Source: Cryptomeria japonica (taxonomy: Eukaryota; Streptophyta; Pinopsida; Cupressales; Cupressaceae). Taken from it: a stretch of 64,000 bases of DNA. Positions 45,700 through 57,968 of this stretch are shown here, piece by piece. The number at the start of each line of letters is the position of its first letter. Position 1 is the first letter of the stretch. Under the pieces are notes generated by a model. The model was not told the origin of the DNA. It was given only the letters and a program-made list of their open reading frames with translations, and made no database searches. The translations under genes and the position numbers were made by a program. The stretch lies in assembly GCF_030272615.1 (NCBI RefSeq), contig NC_081412.1:546848202-546912201 (forward strand), in the 5' to 3' direction.

Positions 45700-48600
45700 A
45701 TGAGTTTTACAACAATAAGCCCTACTTACACTATTCCTGTTAGACAAAGCCGTAGAATTAAGTCTTTCCGAGGTTTAACTACTGAGGAGATGGAACCTAA
45801 TTTGAATAGCCTTTTTAACAAGGACATGGGTAATTCCTCTAATCCTCCTAATGATGAAGAAGCTCTCCATGAGGTTTCTATAGAACAACTTTCAAAATTG
45901 GATAACCAATTTGACGATTTTTGACAATGGATGTCTCAAGAATACCCTGATAGTCAAGCTCTTCCTTTAATTGAGGGTCTAAAATGTATGCTTCAAAGTG
46001 ATAAAAATGGAATTGATATTTTGCGTGGTATTGCACACATTGTGGATTCGAATGTGATGCCTATGAAAAGTTGTGCTGAAACCTTAGGTTATACACAACC
46101 TCCTACTCAAGTCAATCATTTTATTCCTTTGATGACTTCTATTGCTAGCATACCTACCTTTACATCAAACATAATGGGTACTTCCACACAAGACATTCCT
46201 CTTGTGATCACCAGTCATGGGGGCAATCCTTCCTTTTCAATTAACCCTCTTCCTTCATTCAATCCGATTTCTTCATTCATTCCTTCAATGAGTGTGCCTA
46301 TTATATCTCCACAAATGAACATGACGCAAGGGGGCAATTCATTTAATCATTCCATTCCTCCTTGTAGTGTTCCTCCTATGACTAATTATCATAGTGTCCC
46401 ACCACCTTACTCTCTACCTTCTTTCAATAACATAACACCTCCATCACAGTCTAACACGTCTAATATGAACTCTTCGACTGAAGCGACCATTAACAATCTT
46501 GCACAAACTGTCTCTTCTTTACAGCAACAAATTGCCTCTATGAATCAATCTAAGTTTAGTGTGCCCACATTTGATGTTGCGAGCCCACTTTCTCTTGACA
46601 TTGTCCGAGCTATTCCCCCTAAACATGTTGAAATTCTGCATTTGGAGCTTTATAATGGTAAGGGTGATCCTCTAACACATGTTAAGACTTTTCAAACAAT
46701 ATGTACTGATTTTGCTTATGACCAAAGGTTGCTTGCAAAACTATTCACTAGAACATTAAGAGACAAAGCCCTACAATGGTATTGCTCGTTGCCTTCTTAT
46801 TCTATTACTTCTTTCAAACAACTTGCAAATGCTTTCATTCAACAATTTCAAAACAATATAAGTCCTAAAGTTACTTTGATTGATTTAATGCATTGTAAAC
46901 AAGGTGTTAAAGAAAAAGTGACTGATTTCATTGGTAGATATAAGCATTTGTATGCTCAAATTTCTTTTCCAGTGCCTGACAATGATATTCAAAGAATCTT
47001 TATTTCTAATTTACAAAAAGATATTCGAGACAAACTTCTGTTTTCTAAGTTTACTTCTTTCCAACAGTTGTGTGCAACTCTTCACAATTATCAACTGACT
47101 GTGAGTCAAATGGAACAATCACATCCTATGGCTCCGAGTGATAAGGGTGATAGCAGTCAACAACCATTTGGAAAGTTTAAACCGAACAGAGATTCCATCA
47201 AATTCAATGAAAACATCATCAACAACAATGTGAATGCAGCATCAGGTGTGCCTCCTATTTCTAAATTTTTCAAGAAAGAAAGAAAGTATACTCCTTTGAA
47301 TGAATCATTACATAGTATTATGAATAAGTTATTGGAACAAAATGTGCTTACACTTCCTCCTATAAGGCAAATTGATCCTGCAAAGATTACTTCACCTTAT
47401 TTTGATAACAAAGCTTTTTGTCAATTTCATCATCAGCCTGGGCATGATACTGAAAAATGTTTTTCTTTAAAGGGTAAAATTCAAGATTTGATTGATAATA
47501 ATACTATTTCTGTTTCTGGAGTGAATGATAAAAGAAACACATCTGTAGCTCCTCCTAACCAAAATCTTCAGATTTTCACTGATCCATTACCTTCTCATAC
47601 CTCTAATGCGATTGAGACTAATGATTCCTCTTTTTCATCTGATGGTCTTGTGTCTATGACTCCGAATGTGATTAACTTTGTAGAGCAGCAAGAAAACCCT
47701 AAAGAACCTTCCATCACATTTGATTCTAGTGAAACCATTAGGGCACCTGATGGCCCTTTATACATAGTTGCAAAAGTCAAGAATACACCTTACCGTGGAG
47801 TGCTTATTGATCCTTCGTGCATGATTAATGTTATTACTGAAGAATTTCTTTTTACTTTGCAATTGAATCAAGTGATTTATGACAAAACAGATGTGATTGT
47901 GAAACTATTTGATGCATTTTCTTCTCCTGCAATTGGTTCTATTACATTACCTATTGAGGTCCATTACACATCCCTTGATGTGAACTTTGCTATTATTCCA
48001 TCTTCCGAACAATTTCGTGTGAAGCTTGGCTATCCTTGGCTATCTTCCATGAAAGCTATTGCTTCTCCTATTCATAAGTGTTTGAAATTTCCCCATAATG
48101 GTGAAGTTGTTACTATCAATCATAGTCTCTTTAAACCAGCTGAAAGAACTTCTAGCGTTCCTATTGATTATTTTTGGCCTAAACAATTCCAATCTCTTCC
48201 TCCATGAAGTGATCATCTTTTCAAATCTTATCAAAAGTAGAAAACAGATATGATCCTATCTCTAAGTGAACCTAGAACACCTAAACTTGATATTCCTATC
48301 ATTCTTGAGAAGGAAGTTCTTCCTTTGAAAGATAAAACTAATGTCTTTCCTCAAGAAGATTCCCAACCCGTCCCTATGGATGTGACTATGTCTATATCTA
48401 ATAAACTTCCTAAAAGTAGACCTATCCCTCCTCGTCATGATGGACTTGGTCTCCTTCCTAAACCAAAAATTCCTCCTTTATATGGAGCAGTTCCTCCTCC
48501 TTCCTTCTATAGAGAGAAGAGACCTTCTTCTTCTCCTATTATCCAGCCTAAGAGACCACAACCTAAACACCCAAGTGATAAGGATGAGAACATCCCTCCT

Positions 48601-49128
48601 CCTCAATCTTCTCAACTTCCTACTAAGACTAGACGAAATCATTCTGCACATGAACGCCGACGAAAGCGTCATCTTAGGGCTCAAGCAGCTGCTTCTCAAA
48701 CTTTGCAATCTCCAAAAACACCTTCAACAAGCATTATTCCATTTTCTCCTCAGCCAGAAATTGAGCCTAAATCTCCTAAACATAAGATGCATGATGGTCT
48801 TGATCCTGTGCGAGTTAAAGATCCTAATTTTATAAATCTTGATGATGATATAGATGAAAATGTTATTCATGATGAAAATGTTACTCCTCTTGCTTCTGAT
48901 AGTGAATATGAACTTGTTGATATTGATAACCATTTATCTAATAAATTTTCTAAAGCACTTATCCTATCTCCTAGACAAGAACAATGTGGCTTGGAACATG
49001 AACATAGCCCTTGTTTGGATCTTGTGATAGCTCCATCTGCTGTGTTGGATGTTCCTCCTCTAGCGTGTTCCCTACCTTCCCGAAACATTGATCAGCAAGA
49101 TTGGGGGGTAGATGACGTGCTAGACTAG
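45700..49128 (+). pseudogene. K polyprotein: Gag, zinc-like motif, protease-like region, novel C-terminal tail
   Basis: One frame of 1,143 codons with only three internal stops (TGA 45922, TGA 48205, TAG 48238); 45931-48207 alone is open for 758 codons. Gln/Pro/Ser-rich N-terminus, then the Gag core at about residues 317-470 (LYNGKGDPLTHVKTF, ALQWYCSLPSYSITSF, FIGRYKHLY). A CX2HX4HX4C zinc-like motif (CQFHHQPGHDTEKC) is near 574-587. An aspartic-protease-like fold is near 690-810 (GVLIDPSCMINVI, then KLGYPWLSSMKA), with DPS in place of the usual D-S/T-G. RT should follow; instead there is a Pro/Ser-rich, basic, then acidic tail of about 290 residues of unknown family. Gag would build particles. 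Enzymes must come from a related element. Confidence 0.85.
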
Positions 49129-49875
49129 TTACATTAGCATAGCAGATTCTCTCCCTCTCTCTTTTGTTACTTCCTCTCTGTGTTATTCTCATTCTTCTAT
49201 TTTGTTGTCCTTAGTGTTGTCTAATTGAGGACAATGCAAAGCATTGAGATCTCTCGATCTCTCTCATGTTGACTCAAAAGACAAATGTTTTCCCTTCTTC
49301 TAGGTGACCTTCCTTGATTGGGGAATGAAGAACAATTATGCATATATACATATGATATACATGAATTATCATACAGCATACTGACCTCGAGGAAAGCGAA
49401 GTCACCTTGTGCTTTGTGTTTTGTGTCTATTATCCTTGGGTTTATCTCACACTTGGGGGCTAAATCCTTGCGATAACGTGCTCCTTTCCCTTTTTCATTT
49501 TCTTATATGTATCACTACCTTAAATCAATCACCCCCGATGAGGTATGTACGATCGCTTTAACGTAGGGGGGCATACATCCCGTTCATATCTTTTCAAGAT
49601 ACTTGAAAATTTCTTGACAAATTTAGCTTTGCCTTGAAAATTTTTGATATCTTTCTTGCATGACTCATAGTGAGGGAACCTTACTACTGATAGTCATGGT
49701 TCTCCCTCGTGATCTTCCCTTTTACTTTGTCAATCGAAGTCATAAGATCCTTAGTCCACTGGGGGCTTGGTGTATCTTGCCTCCTTGACGTGGTGAAAGT
49801 CTTTCAATGTTGTTTCCTTGTACTTTATCGGAAGTATGAGCATACGCCTATACTCCCGCTAAAGTGGGGGCTAAA
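49129..49875 (+). other. K 3' untranslated region with repeated polypurine tracts
   Basis: No long frame. CTTGGGGGCTAAAT at about 49452, CTGGGGGCTTGG at about 49760 and GTGGGGGCTAAA at 49864-49875. The last directly precedes the 3' LTR and is the expected plus-strand primer. Confidence 0.75.
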
Positions 49876-50999
49876 TGTAGCATCCTAAAATTGCGACACT
49901 TGCAATTTCGACTGCATTTGGGTCTTCATGATGGTGACGCAACACGCAACCTGAATGGAGACCCCAAAACCTAATTATGACACCAAAAACTGCATTTTCT
50001 TGCACCCTGGCCTGAACCTCCTTTGCACCCTGCTGTCTCGGGAGGTGGGACCAGAGCGCCCAGCGCCCTGGTCCTTTAGAACCAGGACACCCAGCGCCCT
50101 AGTCCCCAGGACCATGGTGCCCAGCGCCCTGGTCCCTGGGTCCTATTTTGGGCTCGGTCTCTTTTGGACTTCGGGTCTTTATGTTTGCAAATTGGAAAAT
50201 TATCTTTCCTGGTCAGCCTAAGGTCGGGAAAATCAGTCTATCAGCCCTAAATGACAAGTATATAAACTCCATTTTTCTCTCCCATTTGGGTAGAGGAAAT
50301 GTAAGAGGGACATATGTGTACAAGCGTGGAAACTATACTCAAGCATTCAAGCATTCAAACATTCCTTCTAAGTCTCCATTCAAGGCTAAGTGTTGCATTC
50401 AAGACAAGGATTCAACCATTGAAGAGGAGATCACTTACTACATACTACTACAAAATATAACATACAACATCTATACCTTCGCACATAAGGATACAAACAT
50501 CCTTACAACAAGGTTGCAGGTACGCGGCTGAAATTGAAGATCTGGAATCCTTGTGCAGAGATGAACAGATCCCCCTTCGTTTCGCGGATTTTTCGGAGGA
50601 CCGTAGTGCCGGGCGCCATCGTCCTGACAACTTTTGCTCAAATTTGCAGGACAGCGCCGTATCGACATTTTACTGCTAATTCCAGGTCCGCAGCTTCATA
50701 CTGTATTCCTATCTCAGTTTATAAGCGAATCTTTCTCACTTTCTATGCATTCCTAGCTTAATTCTCCTATGCACATTCTTTACAAAAGAGGGTAGCCTTG
50801 CTTTCTTAACTCTTGAAACACATTTAGCATCCAATCTTGCATTGTGTGGGATTGGATCTTGTGGGTTTCAACCCCTCTTTTGAATGTAAAGTCTCTCCCC
50901 TAAGTGAAAACCATCAACCCTAGTGAATCTCCCTTCTCTCTCCTCGGAGTTGGAAGAGGGGAGAGCGACTAGGGTTTGATCGCGATTTTCCGCTTTACA
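49876..50999 (+). repeat. 3' LTR of element K
   Basis: 1,124 bp, the same length as the 5' LTR. TATA at 50259-50266, the same offset (383 bp) as in the 5' copy. Ends CTTTACA followed by the gcaca duplication. Confidence 0.95.
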
Positions 51000-51717
51000 G
51001 CACATAAGTTAATTGTTCCTACTTTTGAAGGATTTGACTGTAATTTTTGGAGAGTGAAGATGTGAGGATACTTGATTTCTCTAAGTTACAAGACTTGGAA
51101 AGTTGTGGAGACCAAGTTTGTGTAGTCGACAAATGGACCTACTACATCGGATGGGATTGAATCCTATGAAGAGAATGAGTAAGGTATGTTATCTTTAGTT
51201 CCTTGTATAAAACTGAATTGACAAAGGTTGTTTTATTAGACACCGTATATGAAGTTTGGGAAAGGATAAAGAATATCTATCAAGGAGATGATAGAGTTAA
51301 ACTAGATAAGATGCAGATTTCTAAAGGCAGATATGAGAATTTGAGAATGGAAGAAGGTGAAGATATAACAAGCTATTTTCAAAAGGTTTATAGTGTAGTA
51401 AATGAGATCAGAGATCTTCATGGTGTTCTAGATGATAAGGAAACGATAGAGAAGATTTTGAGGAATTTACTAGAATATTATAGTGACAAGTATTCAACTT
51501 TTGAATAAACTTATGATCCATCAAAATTTACCAAAGAATAGTGGTATGGCACCTTAACAACATTCGAGATGAGGAATATGGGTAAAACAAAGCAAAAAAT
51601 GAGACAACATTTAAAGTATTGAAGGTAGTAGATCAAGATTCAAATGATGAGATCCTAGATGAACTTGATGTGAACTTTGTGAAAAAGTTGAAGAGAGGAA
51701 CCAACAAGTATAAAGGT
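51000..51717 (+). pseudogene. Copia Gag of element B, continuing after K
   Basis: Resumes at the gcaca duplication and reads KLIVPTFEGFDCNFWRV. The open block 51203-51508 carries the Gag middle domain (VYEVWERIKNIYQGDDRVK, EEGEDITSYFQKVYSVVNEI). The block 51619-51717 leads to the zinc-knuckle linker (KLKRGTNKYKG). Stops are scattered (for example at about 51063 and 51508). Confidence 0.85.
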
Positions 51718-53260
51718 ATGTTATCTCTTAAATTTTTTAAGTGTGGTAAGATTAGTCATTATGCATCTAGATGTTCAAAAAGAGGATCAAAACAAAAGTT
51801 TAAGGAAAAAAAAGGAAAGTTCAATAAGAAAGCCTACTATGTTAGAGATGATCTAGGTATTTCAAATGACGAGTTAGATTATGAGGATGGTGAAGTTTAT
51901 TCTTGGTAGAAAAGGATGGACCTAAACCTAGTAATAATTCTAATATTGTTGAGACTGTTGGTTCAAAATTACATGTTAGAAGAGATAGAAATGAATGGTT
52001 GATTGATAGTGGATGTTCAAATCATATGATTGGATACAAAACTAAATTTGTATAACTTTAAAAGTATGATGGTAGTTCTGTTAGATTCGGAGATGATCAT
52101 ATTGCTTAGAATGTAGGAATTGGTTCTATTAAACTTTTGACAGAAATCACAACACTAACAATATTTACTACATAAAAGGATTACATCATAATCTCTTGAG
52201 TGTTGAGTAGATGTGTGAAAATGGTTACAATATTATTTTTGAGGAAGGTGTTTGTGAGATTCAAAAAAGATCCGAAACTATCATTATTGTGTATAAAAAG
52301 ATAGGTGGAAGCATGTATCAATTGGAAGTTGCTACTGGACATTTCCTATTATCTCAGATCAATGAAATTTGGCTATGGAATTAGAGGATGTGTCACATAA
52401 ACTTTGATAATTTGCTAAAGGTTAGTATGGAAGAGTGGTGAGAGATTTATCGAGACTGACTAAACAAGATAACATTATTTGCAAAGAATGTCAAGTGGGA
52501 AAGCAGGCAAAAGGAACATTTAGAGGAAAAGAACAATCTTCTACTAGATTATTAGATTTGGTACACATAAACCTTTTTGGTCCAACCAGAACAAGGAGTT
52601 TACAAGGTAAGAGGTATTTCATGCTCTTAATAGATGATCAATTAAGAGAAAAATTAGAGGCACTGGAAAAGTTTAATATATTCAAAGCTAGAGTCGAGAA
52701 TGAAGTTGATAGAATGATTAAATGCTTAAGATATGATAGAGGAGGATAATTTATTTCTAATGAATTTGATACTTAATGTGAGAAATATGGAATTAGAAGA
52801 CATTTATCTGCTCCTAGGACACTTCAGAAAAATGGAGGAGTGGAAAGAATGAACAGGACTATTCGAGAGGTAGCAAGAACTATGATCAAAGAAGAAAACC
52901 TATCGAAAGTGTACTAGAGAGAAGCTATACACACTTTTGTGTATACCCTTAATAAAGTTCTATTCAAAATGATGAGAGGACATGTCATATGATCTATGGG
53001 ATGTAACAATTCCCTCAGTAAGGTATTTCAAAGTTTTTTGAAGTAAATGCTATATCCAGAGAGACGAAGGAAGTCTTGAAAGGTTTGATAGAAGAGTTGA
53101 TGAGGGTATATTTATAGGTTATTCTACAAAGAGAAAAGATTACAATTGTTATAAAAAGAGGTTGAATTAAATCTTTGAAAGTGAAAATGTGAAGGTTGAT
53201 GAAAACATTTCAAAAGAAGCTAGTATACAAGCAGGTTATGAATCCGATGAGTATGAAGTT
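51718..53260 (+). pseudogene. B zinc knuckle, protease and integrase, duplication copy 1
   Basis: Starts in the zinc knuckle, whose first Cys is Phe (FFKCGKISHYASRC). The protease site WLIDSGCSNHMIG is at about 51997. Next come the integrase zinc domain (CKECQVGKQAKGTF) and core pieces (LLIDDQ, CLRYDRGG), then GIFIGYSTKRK near 53110. This block is tandemly repeated at 53261. Numerous stops. Confidence 0.85.
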
Positions 53261-54806
53261 ATGTTACCTCTTAATTTTTTTAAGTATGGTAATACTACTC
53301 ATTATGCATCTATATGTCCAAAAAGAGGATCAAAAAAAAAGTTTAAGGGAAAAAAAGGAAAGTTAAATAAGAAATCCTACTATGCTAGAGATGATCCTAG
53401 TATTTCAAATGATGTATGAGGATGGTGAAATTTATTCTTGGTAGAAAAGGATGGACCTAAACCTAGTAACAATTCTAAGGTTGTTGAGACTGTTGGTTCA
53501 ACATTACATGTTAGAAGAGATATAAATGAATGGTTGATTTATAGTGGATGTTCAATTTATATGATCGGATACAAAAGTAAATTTGTAAAACTTGAAAAGT
53601 ATGATGGTAGTTTTGTTAGATTCAGAGATGATCAGATTCCTTAGATTGTAGGAATTGGTTCTATTACATATGATGGAAATTATAGCACTAACAATGTTTA
53701 CTACATGAAAGGATTACATCATAATCTCTTGAGTGGGGTAGATGTGTGAAAATGGTTACAATGTTATTTTTTAGGATGGTGGTTGTGAGATTCAAAACAA
53801 ATCCGAAACTATCATTATTGCATATTAAAAGATAGGTGGAAACATGTATCAATTGGAAGTTGCTACTAGACATTTCCTATTATCTCTGATCAATGAAAGA
53901 TGGCTATGGAATCAGAAGGTGTGTCACATAAACTTTGATAATTTGGTGAATATTAGTATGGCAAGAGTTGTGAGAGATTTATCGAGACTGACTAAACCGA
54001 ATAACAATATTTGCAAATAATGTCAAGTGGGAAAGGAGACAAAAGGAACATTCAGAGGAAAAGAACAATCTTCTACTGGATTATTGGATTTGGTACACAC
54101 AAACCTTTATGGTCCGACCAAAACAAAGAGTTTACGAGGTGAGAGGTATTTCATGATCTTAATAGATGATCATTCTATAATGACTTAGGTTTCATTTATA
54201 TGAGAAAAATTAGAGGCATTGGAAAAGTTTAATATATTCAAAGCTAGAGTCAAGAATGAAGTTGATAGAATGATTAAATGATAAATATCTGATAGAGGAG
54301 GATAATTTATTTTTGATGAATCTGACACTTTCTATGAGAAATATGGAATTAGAAGACATTTATCTTCTCCTAGGACACTTCAACAAAATGGAGTAGTGGA
54401 AAGAATGAACATGACTATTCGAGAGGTAGGAAGAACTATGATCAAAGAAGAAAATCTATTGAAAGTGTACTAGAGAGAAGCTATACACACTTTTGTGTAT
54501 ACCCTTAATAGAGTTCTATTCAAAAAGATGAAAAGACATGTCATATGAGCTATGGCATGGAACAATTACCTTAGTAAGGTATTTCAAAGTTTTTGGAAGT
54601 AAATTCTATATCCAGAGAGATGAAGAAAGTCTTGAAAAGTTTGATAGCAGAGTTGATCAAGGTATATTTATAGGTTATTCTACAAAGAGAAAATATTACA
54701 AGTGTTATAAGGCTGAATTAACTCGTTGAAAGTGAAAATTTAAAGGTTGATGAAAACATTTCAAAAGAAGCTAGTATACAAGCAGGTTATGAATCTGATG
54801 AGTTTG
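53261..54806 (+). pseudogene. B zinc knuckle, protease and integrase, duplication copy 2
   Basis: Direct repeat of 51718-53260 in the same order. The knuckle is further damaged (FFKYGNTTHYASIC). The protease motif now reads WLIYSGCS, so its Asp is Tyr. Integrase pieces and the GIFIGYSTKRK block near 54670 recur. The copies meet at gagtatgaagttatg (53250-53264), which resembles aagtataaaggtatg at the copy 1 start. Confidence 0.85.
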
Positions 54807-56360
54807 CAAGAAGAGAAGAAGACAAGAACATAGATGAAGACAATAAAATAGATGAAGATAAGAAGAAAGAATCTTAAGTTTCTCCACCAATTGTATCAAA
54901 ACCCTGAGGTATGTGCAAAAACATTATTCTGAGAATCAAATTATAGGAGACAAAAACAAAGGAGTTATTACAAGAAGTAAAGCTACTGAAGAATAAATTC
55001 TTTTATGTTTACTTTCTAAAGCTAAACTAGAGATAGTTGAAGAAGTTTTTAAATATCAAAATTGGATTAAGGATATGAAGGAAGAGATGGATCAAATTGA
55101 GAAAAAATCAGACTTGCGAACTAGTCCCTATATTGGCATATAAGAATGCTAGTAGAACAAAATGGGTGTTCTAGATTAAGCTTGATAAAGATGGTCATGT
55201 AGTAAGAAACAAAGAAATGATGGCATGAAAAGGATACACATAGGTTGGAGGAATTTATTTTGAAGAGACATACACTCTTGTTGCTAGAATGGAGGCTATT
55301 AGGATGTTTTTTGCTTTTGCAACATTTAAGAATTTCAAAGTCTATCAAATGGATGTGAATTCAACATTTCTAAATGGAGAGTTAAAATAAGTTTATATTG
55401 AACAACCAAAAGGATTCAAGTTATCAAGTGAACTGGATGTTGTTTGTAGATTGAAGAAGGCACTGTATTGGTTGAAGCAAGCTCCTAGAGCTTGGTATGG
55501 AAGGTTAGACAAGTATCTACTAAATCAAGGTTTTCAAAAACTGTTTGCTGACAACAATCTTTACTTTAAAGTTGAATCAATTAAGATCCTAATTATTGTT
55601 GTGTATGTAGATGATATAATATTGAGAGGTAATGATGATATGTGCAAGAAGTTTGCTAGTGAAATGCAAAAGAAGTTTGAAATGTCTACGATCAGTGAGT
55701 TAAATTTCTTTCTTGGATTACAAGTGAATAAAAAAGGTAAATGTATTTTCATTTCTTAGTCAAAGTATGTTAGAGAGATATTAAAGAAGTTTGGATTGGA
55801 GAATTCCGAATTGGTATGTACTCCTATGACTACTTGATGCAAATTGATTAATGATGACAAATCTCCTAAAGATGATGCAAGCAAGTACAACTCTATGATT
55901 AGAGGATTGTTATACCTAACTACTACAAAATTGGATATCATGTATGCTATTTGTCTTGCAAGCAGATTTCAGCAAGAACCGAAAGAATCTCATGTTGTTG
56001 TAGTAAAGAGAATATTCAGATATTTGAAAGGAACATAAGATTTTGGATTATGGTATCCTAAAGGATTAGTTTTCTTTGAAAGCTTATATTGATGCAGATT
56101 GGGCAGGAAGTTTTGATGATAGAAAGAGTACTAGTGGTGGAGCATTATTTCTTGGCTCTCAGTTACTTGCACGGTTAAATAAAAAGAAATATTTTGTATC
56201 TTTATCAACTGCAGAAGATGAGTGTATTGCAGCTACATCATGCTATACTCAGGTACTTTGGATGAAACAACATTGAAGGATATTAGCATGATGTTTGACG
56301 AACCAATCTCAATCATGCATGATAATACAATTGAAATCAATATATCTAAGAACTTGGTAT
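54807..56360 (+). pseudogene. Copia RT and RNase H of element B, cut by C
   Basis: After an acidic linker come the RT entry (SRTKWVF, IKLDKDGHVVRN), VYQMDVNSTFLNGELK, and an open block 55451-55759 with [17 protein letters not shown] and the catalytic box VYVDDIILRGND. RNase H follows: YIDADWAGSFDDRKSTSGGALFLG (56079-56150) and STAEDECIA. The frame stops at DNTIEINISKNLV, where element C begins at 56361. Several stops (about 55390, 55758 and 55835). Confidence 0.9.
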
Positions 56361-57904
56361 TGTTGGCAATATTGCATTATAACAGACAATGAAAGATTGT
56401 TGGCATTTCTTAAGGATATTGAGAAGGTTGTTGATGATTATGGATATAACTGATTAAAGATGTTTTACTATCTTGATATTATTATTTTGTCATTGATGTC
56501 AAGAAATTGACTTTCTAATTCAGTATGATGTTGCCATATCTTGAGAATTATGATATGAAGATTATGAAGAAGTCGGTAAAAGACACAGGAAAGAATATGA
56601 TGAGTAAAGGGATGAATAAGTTATTCAATGGGCAACTACTATCGAGTCAGAGAATGATGAGATCATGATGTTTTAGATTGTTTTAACATCATACATATGT
56701 TGTAAAATGTAAAGGTTAATACTATACTATGTTATCAACCAAGGAACCTAGTCAGTAAACACTAAGGAATCTAGTCGGTAAACCCTAAGGTTATCCCTAT
56801 CGGTTAATGAAGGTGGAATGTCTACCGAGTGAAGTTTAGTATTCACCGAGTTGTTACCGAGTTGTAACCAAGCCATAACAGAAAGCATTAAATGTTTACA
56901 TGTGGTATTTAATGAAAGAAACTGATGAGCTAGAGCAGATCAATGATTGGTAAGCCGTGGAAGAAGTTTGTTAACGAATCTAAGGCAATGGAAAGTCGGC
57001 ATGAAAATCTACAGCTCAGATTGAACCGCAATACCTTGGCACAAGATCCAAGACTATTATGCAAGTTCCAAGGTGGGGTAAAATGTTTTCAGATCGAAAG
57101 ATGCATTGAACCTGGACAAGATTAAAGATCTGATGGCTATGATTGATCATGGGAAATGTGATCAAGGAGATTAAGTGGTTACCTAATTGTTTATAAATAG
57201 GAAACTGTTGATAAACAATGTATGCGGGCAAGTGTATGCATAGGGATGCTACATAGTGGTTACCGAGCACAGAAGCTTGAAGACCTATTAGAATAATAGA
57301 GTATAGAAGCCCAGCAGATAGACAAGATTAGTTCTATGTCTAAATTGTATTGAACAAATAAAAATCTGCTTTAGCATTTTAGATGTGAAGTTGCAGATAG
57401 ATTTTTATTACTGTTATTTTGTGAAAGTGACAGAAAATCTCTTAACCGAGTGGACTTAACAGTCTTATATGTAAATCCTCTAGCAAGGTGACATTCTGAT
57501 TGAGTGTTTGAAATCCTTTGACAAGGTCACTTATAACAAAGTGAAGATCCTAACAGATCTGAGGGAAATCCCTTAACTAGGTGACATCTAGCAATGTGTT
57601 TGTAATATTTAATAGGATTTGCTTTTAATCGAGCATACTCTAGAAGAGTATATTTCTTAGTGGGTCCAAAATCCCACAATGGTTTTTCCCTATTTGGGTT
57701 TCCATGTTAAATCTGGTGTTATGAGGTTTATATTGTTCATATGCTTTTGAGTTTGCATGTTTGACAGTTTTAGTTACATGACTGATATATGTTACCGAGG
57801 TTGAATCTGATGTTTTTATGGATGATTAAGTTTGTATGATTCACCCCCCCCTCTCATCTTGTTGGCTATTGGATCTGTACTTATATTAAGTATCAGAACT
57901 ATCA
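56361..57904 (+). repeat. 5' LTR of element C
   Basis: 1,544 bp, TGTTGGCAATATTGC to AGAACTATCA. TTATAAATAG at 57191-57200 is the likely TATA box. The shared GATTCACCCCCC motif is at 57838. The matching 3' LTR starts at 62552. Confidence 0.95.
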
Positions 57905-57906
57905 AT

Positions 57907-57918
57907 TGGTATCAGAGC
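57907..57918 (+). promoter_or_regulatory. Primer-binding site of element C
   Basis: TGGTATCAGAGC, two bases after the LTR: an intact iMet tRNA site. Confidence 0.95.
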
Positions 57919-57968
57919 TTTGGACTTCGGAAGGAAAGTTTAAAGGCACTTGAGTTAAAGATCCAAAG

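Larger units (their letters stand above)
43392..50999 (+). mobile_element. Tat-like non-autonomous LTR element K, complete
   Basis: 7,608 bp, flanked by perfect gcaca duplications (43387-43391 and 51000-51004). Two LTRs of exactly 1,124 bp with few, mostly C/T and G/A, differences. Primer site at 44518, leader of about 1.2 kb, one gag-protease-tail frame (45700-49128), and a 3' region ending in polypurine AAGTGGGGGCTAAA. It lacks RT, RNase H and integrase. Gag and LTR relatives occur at 8601-9140 and 18034-19189. It is one of the younger insertions in the window, judging by its LTRs and its nested position in B. Confidence 0.95.
42397..56360 (+). mobile_element. Ty1/copia element B, interrupted by K and C
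   Basis: LTR 42397-43324, degraded primer site, gag start at 43384, then the 7.6-kb K insertion. Gag resumes at 51000, followed by a duplicated zinc-knuckle/protease/integrase block, RT and RNase H. The frame is cut in RNase H at 56360 by element C; the 3' end of B must lie beyond C, outside the window. Very many stops: the most decayed copia coding region here. Confidence 0.85.

Noticed and set aside
48437-48835. 132-codon plus frame and minus frames over 48478-49192
   Set aside because: Shadows of the K polyprotein tail in other frames, with Leu/Arg-rich artefact composition.
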